A program made the translations under genes and the position numbers. Positions 53,139 through 61,929 of a stretch of 64,000 nt of DNA are shown piece after piece (within the stretch, counting starts at the first letter, position 1; each line of letters opens with the position of its first letter). Source of the stretch: Methylovorus mays (GTDB lineage Bacteria > Pseudomonadota > Gammaproteobacteria > Burkholderiales > Methylophilaceae). The stretch is taken from the NCBI RefSeq assembly GCF_020531915.1, contig NZ_JAJAVG010000003.1, positions 186,001 to 250,000 on the forward strand, written 5' to 3'. The notes beneath the pieces were generated by a model that was not told the DNA's origin, did no database searches, and saw only the letters and a list, made by a program, of their open reading frames with translations.

Positions 53139-54401
53139 ATGCGCATGCTGATGGTTTTACCGGCAAGTTGCCGGGCGATGGTATTGTTTTTGCTGGGTTT
53201 GCCAGCACTGCTGGCGACTAGTCTTGCCCTTGCCCACGAAGGGCATGATCACGGCGCTGCGGCAGCGCCTCTCGCCATCTCGTTAGTTTTTGATGCGCAA
53301 GGGACCTTGTGGCGTGCCTCGGTAAAAGACGGCCATGTGCTGGTCGATAGCTCCCGTGATAACGGCCAGCATTTTGATACGCCGCGCGTGGTGAATCCTG
53401 ACGTGCAGAAAATCGGCGTGGATGGCGATGCCAAACCCAAGCTCGCCCTCGGTAGCGCAGGCCAGCTCTATGTCACCTGGACACAAGCCCTGCAAAAACC
53501 TTATACCGGCTATATCTGGTTTGCCCGCTCGGTGGATGGCGGCAAGCGCTTTGAGCCACCGTTTATCGTGCATCAGGACCGGGCCGAGATTACCCACCGC
53601 TTTGATGCGCTGGCCGTCACTCGCATGCCGGGACAATCGGAAGATAGGCTCTACGTTGCCTGGGTGGACAAGCGTGATCTGCTGGCGGCGCAAGCCGCGG
53701 CTAAACCCTATGCGGGCGCCGCAATCTATTACGCGGTATCGGACGATGGTGGCGCCAGTTTTGCTGCCGAGCGCAAGCTGGCCGATAGCAGTTGTGAGTG
53801 TTGCCGCATTGCGCTGGTGACACCGGAGGATGGCTCGGGCGATGCCGTGGCGCTATGGCGGCATGTGTTTGAGGGTGGCGTACGTGACCATGCCATTGCC
53901 CGCTTCAATACCAAGTCCGTCTCTGCCGATGCCATCAAGCGCGCCAGCTTTGGCAACTGGCAGATAGATGCCTGCCCACACCATGGCCCGGCGCTGGCCC
54001 AAGGTGGCGACTGGGGCTGGCACATGGCCTGGTTTGACGGTGGCACGCATAATCGCGAAAAAATGCCCGGCCTGTTTTACGCCCGCATGGACGGCGAAGC
54101 CTGGGTGTCTTCTCCCGCCAAACGCATAGGCGATGGCAGCAAGCAGGCGGGGCATCCCGCGCTGATCAGCCGCGGCGATGCGGTATGGCTGGCCTGGCGC
54201 GAGATGGAAACCGACGGCAGCCGACTTTATCTGATGCGCTCGCAAGATGGTGGCCGCAGCTGGGGCGAGGCCGAAGCCATGTTCAACACCGCAGGCAGTG
54301 CTGATTACCCCATGCTGCTCATGCGTGGCACGCAGGTCTATCTGGCCTGGAATACCGCACGCGATGGCCTGCTACTGAAGTCGCTGGAGACGGCGCCGTG
54401 A
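53139..54401 (+). CDS. Exported four-Asp-box (sialidase-like) beta-propeller protein with CECC and His motifs
   Basis: The 420-residue secreted protein has a signal peptide (LLATSLALAHEG), then His-rich HEGHDHG at 33-39. Four Asp boxes of the SxDxGxxF/W type (SRDNGQHF, SVDGGKRF, SDDGGASF, SQDGGRSW) indicate a beta-propeller, as in exo-sialidases. C219-E-C-C222 and C279-P-H-H are potential metal ligands, unusual for a sialidase. I see no Arg triad assignment by eye. It is probably a periplasmic or surface metal-binding partner of the receptor. It overlaps the next gene by 4 bases. Confidence 0.85.
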   Translation: MRMLMVLPASCRAMVLFLLGLPALLATSLALAHEGHDHGAAAAPLAISLVFDAQGTLWRASVKDGHVLVDSSRDNGQHFDTPRVVNPDVQKIGVDGDAKPKLALGSAGQLYVTWTQALQKPYTGYIWFARSVDGGKRFEPPFIVHQDRAEITHRFDALAVTRMPGQSEDRLYVAWVDKRDLLAAQAAAKPYAGAAIYYAVSDDGGASFAAERKLADSSCECCRIALVTPEDGSGDAVALWRHVFEGGVRDHAIARFNTKSVSADAIKRASFGNWQIDACPHHGPALAQGGDWGWHMAWFDGGTHNREKMPGLFYARMDGEAWVSSPAKRIGDGSKQAGHPALISRGDAVWLAWREMETDGSRLYLMRSQDGGRSWGEAEAMFNTAGSADYPMLLMRGTQVYLAWNTARDGLLLKSLETAP

Positions 54402-54928
54402 GCATGGGCGACTTGGCAGTCATTCGTGGCCGTGCTACTCATGGCATGGCGCGGGAGATTGCGTTGATAGGCATCCTAATCGTTGTATCCATGGCAGGCA
54501 GCCGCTGGGCCATGGCCGCCGACTTCCAGCCCTGGCAAGGGGACAGCCGTCGCGCCCTTGAGCAGCAATACGCCCGCAAACCGTTCATTCTTGCCTTGTG
54601 GTCCCTTGATTGCGCCTATTGCGCCGAGGACCTGCGCACGCTGGGCGCCTGGGTCAGGCAGCATCCGCACGTCACTTTGGTCACGGTGAATACCGATATC
54701 GGTCAGGCAACAGAAGCCGCAACATTCATGGATGCGCTGGCTTTGCCAGCCCATTCCCGTTGGCAATTTGCCGGGAATGATGCTGATCGCCTGCGCTACC
54801 AACTGGATCCCGCCTGGTATGGCGAACTGCCGCGCACCTATTTTTACGATGCCCGGCACAACGTGCAGGCCATCAGCGGCAGACCTGCCAAGGACTGGCT
54901 GGACAACTGGGGCCGCAGCCTGCCCTAG
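54398..54928 (+). CDS. Periplasmic thioredoxin-like protein with CAYC
   Basis: The 176-residue protein starts at GTG 54398 overlapping the previous stop (GTGA), or at ATG 54446 for a shorter signal peptide. A membrane/signal segment ending at RWAMAADF precedes a thioredoxin fold with LWSLDCAYCAEDLR (C72, C75) and a cis-Pro-type LPRTYFYD. It could keep the CECC protein or a metal reduced, but is not assigned. It ends the three-gene operon. Confidence 0.85.
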   Translation: MSMGDLAVIRGRATHGMAREIALIGILIVVSMAGSRWAMAADFQPWQGDSRRALEQQYARKPFILALWSLDCAYCAEDLRTLGAWVRQHPHVTLVTVNTDIGQATEAATFMDALALPAHSRWQFAGNDADRLRYQLDPAWYGELPRTYFYDARHNVQAISGRPAKDWLDNWGRSLP

Positions 54929-55059
54929 CCTGTATCCCTCAATGGTCAGTGCGTCCTTCTGATGGGATGCTTCCCCGTGTTCGTCGTCCTGACATTTCCC
55001 CATGGCTTCTTCGCGCATTGAATTCGCGCCATTTCCCTCGCCCTTGATTCATCGACGCC

Positions 55060-55076
55060 TGCGACATCATGTCGCA
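55060..55076. promoter_or_regulatory. Palindromic operator TGCGACA-N3-TGTCGCA, copy 2
   Basis: TGCGACATCATGTCGCA has the same arms as copy 1 and matches the RegA/RegR box at 10 of 11 defined bases. It ends 22 bases before TAGAAT (55099-55104), one base closer than in copy 1. Identical arms and geometry at two receptor genes argue for one regulator. Confidence 0.75.
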
Positions 55077-55098
55077 TTTTCAATTTCACCGGCTTCGC

Positions 55099-55104
55099 TA
55101 GAAT
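55099..55104 (+). promoter_or_regulatory. -10 box of the OprC-like receptor gene
   Basis: TAGAAT (5 of 6) without a -35 hexamer; expected start near 55111 gives a leader of about 50 bases with GGGAG before the ATG. Confidence 0.5.
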
Positions 55105-55163
55105 GCCTGCGCAACATGAGCCTGCGCTTGCGGGCATGCGATATTGAGAAAGACAGGGAGCCT

Positions 55164-57281
55164 ATGAAACAAGCAATCCGCATGAAACATCTGCCCTACG
55201 CGGTGGCGGTCGCCATCAGCGCGATGAGCTGCACCAAGCTGCACGCAGAAGAAGCGACAGTGAAACTGCCCGAGGTGGTGGTCGATGCCAAAAAAGACAG
55301 CGAGCCTGTGCGGGCCCGTCCGCTCAACAGTGCGGATATGGTCGAAGTGCTGGCGACCGAGGGCAGCCTGCAGTTTTACCAGTCGGGCGGAGTGTCAGTC
55401 TTGCCAGTGATCCGCGGGCTCAATGATGAGCGCATCAGGATTCTGGTGGATGGCGCCGAGGTGACCGCTGCCTGTGGCAATCACATGAATTCCCCCTTGT
55501 CGTATGTTTCCCCGGCCACCGTGGCGAACGCCAGCGTACTGGCAGGGATCACCCCGGTTAGCCAGGGTGGCGACAGCATCGCCGGGACTATCCTGCTGAC
55601 GTCACCCGCCCCGGTGTTTGCCGAAAATGGCGAGGCGCTGGTGACGCAGGGCCGTTTCTCCAGCCTCTATCGCAGCAATAACAATGCCTTCAGTACCGCC
55701 CTCAGCGCCTCTGTTGCCAATGACAGCCTGAGCCTGGACTTTACCGGCACCATAGACCGCGCGGGCAGTTACGAAGATGGCCGCGGCAACAAGGTACGCT
55801 CCACCCAATTTGACCGGCGTACGCAAACCGTCAATGTTGCCGTGCGCGGCGAAGACCAGCTGCTGACCGTCAAGCTCACCCATCAGGATGTGCCGTTCCA
55901 GGGCTATGTGAATCAATACATGGACCTGATCAATAACCAGTCTGATGCCATCAATATCGGCTATAGCCGCAAGTTTGCCTGGGGCGATCTGGATACCCGC
56001 ATCTACTGGCAGAATGTGAATCACGAGATGGGCTTCTTCTCGAACGAGAAGACCGGCACCATGCCCATGAAAACCAAGGGCGAAGACATGGGCTACAGCG
56101 TCAAGGCCACGGTGCCGCTGGATGCCATCCATACCCTGCGCATCGGTAACGAAGCCCACCGCCAGAAGCTGGATGATTTCTGGCCTGCCGTGCCTGGCAG
56201 CATGATGATGGGCCCGCAGACCTATGTGAATATCAACAATGGCCGCCGCGATCGCATGGCCGTCTATGCCGAGGTGGCCTCCAGCTGGAGCAGTCAGTGG
56301 AGCACGCTTTTGGGCCTGCGCGAGGATGTGGTCCACACCAGCACCGGTGAGGTGCAATCCTATGGCGGCATGATGAATGCCACCGACACGGCGGCCGCCC
56401 AGGCCTTCAATGCCGGCAATCGTTCGCGTACCGACCAGAATGTTGACGTCACCGCCATGGCGACCTATATCGCCAGCAACACTGCCAGTGTGGAGTTCGG
56501 CTATGCACGCAAAAACCGGGCGCCCAGCCTGTATGAACGCTACTCCTGGGGCCGCGGCACCATGGCCATGACCATGATAGGCTGGTTTGGCGATGCCAAT
56601 GGCTATGTGGGAGACCCCGACCTCAAGCCGGAAACCGCCAATACCCTCAGTACCACGCTCAATCTGCACGATGCCGCACAGGCGCAATGGGAGCTCAAGC
56701 TCACGCCGTATTACACCTATGTGCAGGATTACATCGGCGTGAATCGCATCGGCACTTTCAATCTGGCCAACGGCGTGCCGCGTGCTCTGCTGCAATTCCA
56801 GAATCAGGATGCCCAGTTTTATGGGGTGGAGGCCGCATTCAAGCGCAGTCTTTGGGATGACGCGCGCTTTGGCCAGGGCCGTGTCAGTGGCTCACTGGGC
56901 TGGACTCGCGGCGAGCGTGTCAGCCATGGCGACGATCTCTATCACATCATGCCGCTGCAGTTCAAAGCCTCGCTGGAGCAGCGCCTTGGTGCCTGGAGCA
57001 ATGCCGTGGACCTGCAACTGGTAGACAGCAAGACCGCGGTGGATAGCGTGCGCTTTGAATCCAAAACCGCAGGCTACACCTTGGTGAACCTGCGCACAGG
57101 CTATCAATGGAAAAAGGCGCGGCTGGATCTTGGCGTCACCAATCTGTTCGACAAGTTCTACTACCTGCCATTGGGCGGGGCTGATTATGCCAACTGGAAT
57201 GCCAATGGCGGGCAAGGGGCGATTGGTCCTGTGGCCGGGATGGGGCGCTCCGTCAACGTGGGCCTTAGCGTGGATTTCTAG
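55164..57281 (+). CDS. OprC/NosA-like copper TonB-dependent receptor
   Basis: The 705-residue receptor has a signal peptide ending at LHAEE, a TonB-box-like TVKLPEVVVDA, a plug with GGVSVLPVIRGLNDERIRILVDG and a barrel ending FDF-like VGLSVDF. Its plug has C104-G-N-H-M108 (CxxxM) and the barrel has M300-P-M302 (MxM), the pairs that bind copper in Pseudomonas OprC. HEMG at 287-290 is nearby. This strongly suggests copper binding and uptake. ATG 55164 follows GGGAG. It ends before a clear terminator. Confidence 0.9.
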   Translation: MKQAIRMKHLPYAVAVAISAMSCTKLHAEEATVKLPEVVVDAKKDSEPVRARPLNSADMVEVLATEGSLQFYQSGGVSVLPVIRGLNDERIRILVDGAEVTAACGNHMNSPLSYVSPATVANASVLAGITPVSQGGDSIAGTILLTSPAPVFAENGEALVTQGRFSSLYRSNNNAFSTALSASVANDSLSLDFTGTIDRAGSYEDGRGNKVRSTQFDRRTQTVNVAVRGEDQLLTVKLTHQDVPFQGYVNQYMDLINNQSDAINIGYSRKFAWGDLDTRIYWQNVNHEMGFFSNEKTGTMPMKTKGEDMGYSVKATVPLDAIHTLRIGNEAHRQKLDDFWPAVPGSMMMGPQTYVNINNGRRDRMAVYAEVASSWSSQWSTLLGLREDVVHTSTGEVQSYGGMMNATDTAAAQAFNAGNRSRTDQNVDVTAMATYIASNTASVEFGYARKNRAPSLYERYSWGRGTMAMTMIGWFGDANGYVGDPDLKPETANTLSTTLNLHDAAQAQWELKLTPYYTYVQDYIGVNRIGTFNLANGVPRALLQFQNQDAQFYGVEAAFKRSLWDDARFGQGRVSGSLGWTRGERVSHGDDLYHIMPLQFKASLEQRLGAWSNAVDLQLVDSKTAVDSVRFESKTAGYTLVNLRTGYQWKKARLDLGVTNLFDKFYYLPLGGADYANWNANGGQGAIGPVAGMGRSVNVGLSVDF

Positions 57282-57321
57282 CCAGACCTTGGCGGCAGGG
57301 TGATCTCAAGCCTGACGAAAC

Positions 57322-57357
57322 AACGGCGGCCAGTGCATCAGCACTCGCCGCCGTTTT
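57322..57357 (+). terminator. Terminator after the OprC-like gene
   Basis: AACGGCGGC pairs with GCCGCCGTT, extended by an inner AGTGC/GCACT stem, and is followed by a short T run. It is 40 bases after the stop codon. Confidence 0.8.
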
Positions 57358-57403
57358 GATATTAACGCGCATTGCGGATGAGCCATGCCGACTGAGTAAT
57401 AAC

Positions 57404-58678
57404 CTAGGTGGTGGTCTGGTTATCCTGGCTGATGAAATAGCTCAGGCGCTTGCGCGGCTTGAGAAACTGCATCGCATCGTCTGGCAGTTGCGATGGTTTG
57501 AGGCAGAGGCTGATATTGAGGCTGGGGTCATCGCGCAGGTCGATCAGCTGGCTTTCCTCGGTTTGCGATGCCGGGTCATGCACCATGACAAAGGGACGCA
57601 AGGGCTTGTCCATGTTGACGGAGACCACGATGCCGTGCAGCCCGGTGGAAAGTTGCACTACGCTGCCTGGCGGATAAACGCCCAGGCATTTGATCAGGCG
57701 TTTCAGCAGGCTTTCATCGAACTTGCTGCGCTGGTGGGCAAACATGTGTGCCAGCGCTTCATAGGGCGTCAGCGCCTTGACGGTGAGTGCCGGGTTGCAC
57801 AGATTGTCGTAGACATTAACGATGGCGAGCAGGCGCGCCAGCAGCGAGGTGTCGCTCATCTTGAGGCGCTTGGGGTAACCGGTGCCATCGGCACATTCAT
57901 GATGGTGCAGTATCAGTTCCACCACCTCGGCGGACATGCCGCACTGTTTGGCAATGCGCGCGCCGATTTCACTGTGCTGTTCCATGAAGGATTGCTCGGA
58001 CTTGGTCAGCGGCTCGGTTTTCATCAGCAGGCGGTTGGGAATCTCTATTTTGCCGATATCGTGAAACAGGGCAGCGAGGCCGAGAGTACGCGCATGTTCC
58101 TCCGACATGTCCATGGATTTGGACATCATCAGCGCCAGCGTCGTCACATTTAGCGGATGGTTGAAGTGCTCATCCCCCGAACGGTTGCCACTCATGGCAT
58201 AAATGGCCACATCGCTTTCGCCCAGCACGGAATCCACCATGCCTTCAATCAGCGCGGTGGCCTGTTGCATGGAGGTCTGGGTTTGCGTGAGGATATTGCG
58301 CGTTACCTGTTTGGCCACATTGGCGGCGGCCAGGAATTTCTTTTCGCTTTCATCCAGCGCGTGCTGCAACTGTTGCAGGCGCTGGGCCGAGTCAGGATGG
58401 TGTCTGTCGGAGGGCAACTCTTCTGTACTTGGCTCTACCAAAGGGCCGCGGGGCGACATGATGGGTTCAGGCAAGGGCAATGGGTCGCAATCGCTACGGT
58501 TGGGGTCATAGCGCAAGCGCTTGAGGCCGACCTTTTTGATGGTGGCGATCTGCTCTTCATCCTTGAGCTTGAAATTGCTGAAGGTAAAAGGATGGTCCAT
58601 CCAGCCGAGATCCAGGTGGACATAAAGCCCCACCCTCAGCTGGTTCACATCGATGAAATGATTTTGTTGCGGATTCAT
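57404..58678 (-). CDS. HD-GYP domain c-di-GMP phosphodiesterase with DUF3391
   Basis: The 424-residue cytoplasmic protein has an N-terminal DUF3391 (IDVNQLRVGLYVHLDLGWMDHPF), and an HD-GYP domain with FHDIGKIEIP, HSEIGARIA and HHHECADGTGYP. Conserved metal ligands and the GYP loop appear intact, so it should hydrolyse cyclic di-GMP. It overlaps the upstream GGDEF/EAL gene by 4 bases (ATGA) and is its translationally coupled partner. Confidence 0.9.
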   Translation of the reverse strand: MNPQQNHFIDVNQLRVGLYVHLDLGWMDHPFTFSNFKLKDEEQIATIKKVGLKRLRYDPNRSDCDPLPLPEPIMSPRGPLVEPSTEELPSDRHHPDSAQRLQQLQHALDESEKKFLAAANVAKQVTRNILTQTQTSMQQATALIEGMVDSVLGESDVAIYAMSGNRSGDEHFNHPLNVTTLALMMSKSMDMSEEHARTLGLAALFHDIGKIEIPNRLLMKTEPLTKSEQSFMEQHSEIGARIAKQCGMSAEVVELILHHHECADGTGYPKRLKMSDTSLLARLLAIVNVYDNLCNPALTVKALTPYEALAHMFAHQRSKFDESLLKRLIKCLGVYPPGSVVQLSTGLHGIVVSVNMDKPLRPFVMVHDPASQTEESQLIDLRDDPSLNISLCLKPSQLPDDAMQFLKPRKRLSYFISQDNQTTT

Positions 58679-61629
58679 TTTTTATTGTTGAGTTGTTCTG
58701 CTCGCAAGAGCGCAGTGAATTCGCTGGCAGTGACCGGGCGGCTGTACAGATACCCCTGGCCCTGCTGGCACCCTATTTTCTTTAAAAAGCTGGCTTGCTG
58801 CCGGGTTTCTACCCCCTCGGCAATCACGGTAAAGCCCAGGCTCTGCGCCATGGCATTGATGGCGGTGGCAATCGCGGCGTCATCGCTGTTATTAGGCAGG
58901 TCGCGTACAAACGACTGATCAATCTTGATCTTGTCCAGCGGCAAGCGCTTGAGGTGGGAGAGCGACGAGTAGCCAGTGCCAAAGTCGTCGATTGCCAGCC
59001 GCACACCCAGATGCTTGATGCGATCAAACACATCAATCACATACTCCGTGTTGTGCATGACGGTGCTCTCGGTAATCTCCAGCTCCAGCAGATGCGATTC
59101 GCAATCGGTTTCCACCAGAATGCCGTACACGGTATCGGCAAAATTGCTGCGCTGTATCTGCACGCCGGAGACATTGACCGACACCCAGTCGATATCAAAT
59201 CCCTGGTCGTGCCACTCCTTTACCTGCAGGGCTGATTGCCGCAATACCCACTCGCCGATGGGGATGATCAGCCCGGTTTCCTCTGCCAGCGGGATGAATT
59301 TGGCGGGCGATACCACGCCCAGCTCCGGGTGTATCCAGCGGATCAGCGACTCGGCGCCGATGATGCGGCCGGTTTCCAGCGAGACCTGGGCCTGGTAGTA
59401 CACTTCAAACTGATCCCGTGCCAGCGCGCGCCGCAGCTGGTTTTCCAGGGTAAAGCGTTCCACCGCGTTCTGGCTCAGGTCCGCGGAATAGAAGCAATGG
59501 TTGTTCTTGCCCTTGTTTTTCACCTGATACATGGCGATGTCGGCCGCCTTGATCAGCCCATCCACATCCAGACTGTCGTCCGGATAAACCGAGATGCCGA
59601 CACTGGCGCTGATAAACAGCTCGCGACCATCAATCAAGAATTCATTCTGCAGGCTGCTGATGATCTTCTTGGCGACCTTGGCGGCATCCTCGCGTTCGCG
59701 CAGCACATCCATCATGACGATAAACTCATCGCCGCCCAGCCGGGCGACCGCATCGCTGTCGCGCACGGCGGCGCGTATGCGTTGCGATACCTCAAACAGC
59801 AGCTTGTCGCCCATCTGATGGCCCAGGGTGTCGTTGATGGCCTTGAAACGGTCCAGATCCACAAACAGCAGGGCAATCTCATTCTGCTCGCGCTCGGCAT
59901 ATTTGATGGCATGGTCCAGCAGTTCATGCATCAGGCGGCGATTGGGCAGGCCGGTGAGCGGGTCGCGATTCACCAGTTCATTCAGCCGGCTTTGTGAGTG
60001 CTTGATCTCGCTGATATCGGCAAACACACCGACATAGTTGATCACTTTGCCTTCTTCGTTATTGACGGCGGTGAGCGTCACCCACTCGGCATACTGCTCA
60101 TTGTTCTTGCGCTTATTCCAGAATTCGCCACGCCAGCGGCCTTCGCGTGTCAGGGCCTTCCATATCTCGCGGTGGGGCTCGGGTTTTTTCAGATCGGCTT
60201 CCAGCACGTTGGGGATATTGCCCAGCACATCGTCTTCGGTGTAGCCGGTAATGTCGGTAAAGCCCTGGTTGATGGCGATGGTGCGTAGCTGGTCATCGGT
60301 GATGAAAATGCCTTCTGCCGTGCTTTCAAAGGCGATTTTGGCCTGGTGCAAGCGGTGGTCGGAAGATTCGCGCTGAATCGCCACGCCGAACGAGCGGCCA
60401 ATGGACATCAGCGCCCCCAGCTCCTGCGAGGTGACGGTAGCCGCCGCATGATCGCGCTCTATCATGATCACGCCCCACCAGTGGGCATGCACGAAAATCG
60501 GGATGATCACGAAGGACTGGCTATCATGATTCAGCAGGAAGCGGCGCTCGCCCGGGGGGAAGTCATCGGCATTGCCGAAAATCGGACTGCCTTGCTGCAG
60601 GATGTTCAACCAGCGGCTGCAGCCATCTCCCAGGTAATCAATGCAGTGGTAGCCATCGCTCAGTGGCTTGAAGCCAGGTGCATTCCAGTGATGCAGTAGT
60701 TCAGAAATAGGCGCTTCGGCCTCAATGTCGCTGCTGTTTTTCAGCAAGGCTGCCCGGCTGGCATGGGCGGCCAGCCCCAGCAGTTCCAGCACGCCGACGG
60801 CTACCTTTTGCCAGGACTCCGAGGAGTGCAGCAGCCAGTCGCAGGAGATCAGGGCATCCAGGATGGCGCTGCGCTGCCGCAGCTGGCTTTCAACCTGTTT
60901 GCGGTCGGTGATGTCGCGCCCCAGGGTGACAATGCCATGGCGGCTGCCGTCGTCATGAAACAACGGCACCTTGATCACGTCCAGCACCCGGTCACCGCCG
61001 GGCAGTGGCACGGTTTCTTCTTCCCGCAGCAGCTGGCCGGTTTCCCAGACATATTCATCCGCTGCCTGCCAATGCTGCATGAAATCACGCAAACTGGGAT
61101 GGGTAAGCTCAGCCAGCTCACGGTCGGTCTTGCCCTGGGTATTGACGCCGTTGAGATGCAGCAGTGACAGTCCGCTGGTATTGGCATGCAGCCAGCGGCC
61201 CGCACCGTCTTTCAGGCAGATATAGTCGGGGCTGGCATCGATCAGCTTGCGCAGCAGGTTGAGCATGCTGCGCAATTCGTATTCGTTGGCAAAGCGCTCG
61301 GTGACATCCTGCATGTAAAGCACATAGTCGGCGCCAGCGGTGGCCGGCTCCAGTGTTGCGATCTGGGCACAAAAGCTTTTAAGCGCATTGCCGACAGCAT
61401 GTTGCAGGGTAAATTTGAGATTGTTTTTTTGTAGTTCGGCCAGCACGCGCTGACCTATGCTGGCAGGAAGCTTGGCGCGTGACAGGGATTTGAGGCTGAG
61501 AATCTGGAGGGCGTATGGGCTGGCATAGCGAATATGCAGCTTGGCATCAAAAGCAATGACAGCAACTCCATCCATGGCGTGGAGTAGCTGATGAATCAGA
61601 TCGGATTCTGTCTGTGCGGTCAGTGCCAT
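58675..61629 (-). CDS. PAS/GAF sensor with GGDEF and EAL domains
   Basis: The 984-residue protein has three PAS-like segments (about 10-260 and 430-540), a GAF-like region (270-420), a GGDEF domain with RLGGDEFIVMM and an I-site RDSD five residues before it, and an EAL domain with ESLIRW in place of EAL. The EAL domain keeps SVNVSG, ELEITES, DDFGTGYSS, KIKIDQSF and AEGVET. Both halves look catalytically possible, so net activity cannot be read. No membrane helix is visible; sensing appears cytoplasmic. Confidence 0.9.
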   Translation of the reverse strand: MALTAQTESDLIHQLLHAMDGVAVIAFDAKLHIRYASPYALQILSLKSLSRAKLPASIGQRVLAELQKNNLKFTLQHAVGNALKSFCAQIATLEPATAGADYVLYMQDVTERFANEYELRSMLNLLRKLIDASPDYICLKDGAGRWLHANTSGLSLLHLNGVNTQGKTDRELAELTHPSLRDFMQHWQAADEYVWETGQLLREEETVPLPGGDRVLDVIKVPLFHDDGSRHGIVTLGRDITDRKQVESQLRQRSAILDALISCDWLLHSSESWQKVAVGVLELLGLAAHASRAALLKNSSDIEAEAPISELLHHWNAPGFKPLSDGYHCIDYLGDGCSRWLNILQQGSPIFGNADDFPPGERRFLLNHDSQSFVIIPIFVHAHWWGVIMIERDHAAATVTSQELGALMSIGRSFGVAIQRESSDHRLHQAKIAFESTAEGIFITDDQLRTIAINQGFTDITGYTEDDVLGNIPNVLEADLKKPEPHREIWKALTREGRWRGEFWNKRKNNEQYAEWVTLTAVNNEEGKVINYVGVFADISEIKHSQSRLNELVNRDPLTGLPNRRLMHELLDHAIKYAEREQNEIALLFVDLDRFKAINDTLGHQMGDKLLFEVSQRIRAAVRDSDAVARLGGDEFIVMMDVLREREDAAKVAKKIISSLQNEFLIDGRELFISASVGISVYPDDSLDVDGLIKAADIAMYQVKNKGKNNHCFYSADLSQNAVERFTLENQLRRALARDQFEVYYQAQVSLETGRIIGAESLIRWIHPELGVVSPAKFIPLAEETGLIIPIGEWVLRQSALQVKEWHDQGFDIDWVSVNVSGVQIQRSNFADTVYGILVETDCESHLLELEITESTVMHNTEYVIDVFDRIKHLGVRLAIDDFGTGYSSLSHLKRLPLDKIKIDQSFVRDLPNNSDDAAIATAINAMAQSLGFTVIAEGVETRQQASFLKKIGCQQGQGYLYSRPVTASEFTALLRAEQLNNKK

Positions 61630-61866
61630 ACCAGGGATACGTAAATCATGATCATGATAGGTTGGCCCGCAGCACGGCGGCGCGTAAAGCGGACATACTT
61701 CTTCCCCCGAATTGGTGTAGTTTTGCTACATGACATTCATTTTTAATCAAGCCGTTAAGGCCTTAAATGTCGAATTCTCATGAAGCTTATGGCGCTAAGT
61801 TACCACGAGGTCTGTCAGATGAAAACCTTTTATGTTTAAAGGTATATCGGCTAAGGACAGGTAAAA
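61630..61866. other. Interval between the GGDEF/EAL gene and clpB promoter
   Basis: No gene is seen. It holds TTAAGGCCTTAA (61755-61766), a perfect 12-bp palindrome, and a small TGTAG-TTTTG-CTACA hairpin (61716-61730). The GGDEF/EAL promoter should lie here on the minus strand. Confidence 0.4.
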
Positions 61867-61895
61867 CTTGAAATATGGAAAAACCCTCCCATCTA
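61867..61895 (+). promoter_or_regulatory. Sigma-32 heat-shock promoter of clpB
   Basis: CTTGAAA (61867-61873) and CCCATCTA (61888-61895) are 14 bases apart, in line with the sigma-32 consensus CTTGAAA-N13-15-CCCATnT. It lies 35 bases before the clpB start codon. Confidence 0.8.
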
Positions 61896-61929
61896 TAGGG
61901 TATTCAAAATAAATGACGAGGAGCAGGAA

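Noticed and set aside
53139-54401. Genuine sialidase
   Set aside because: Asp boxes alone occur in many propellers; His/Cys motifs and the receptor context do not suggest sialic acid use.
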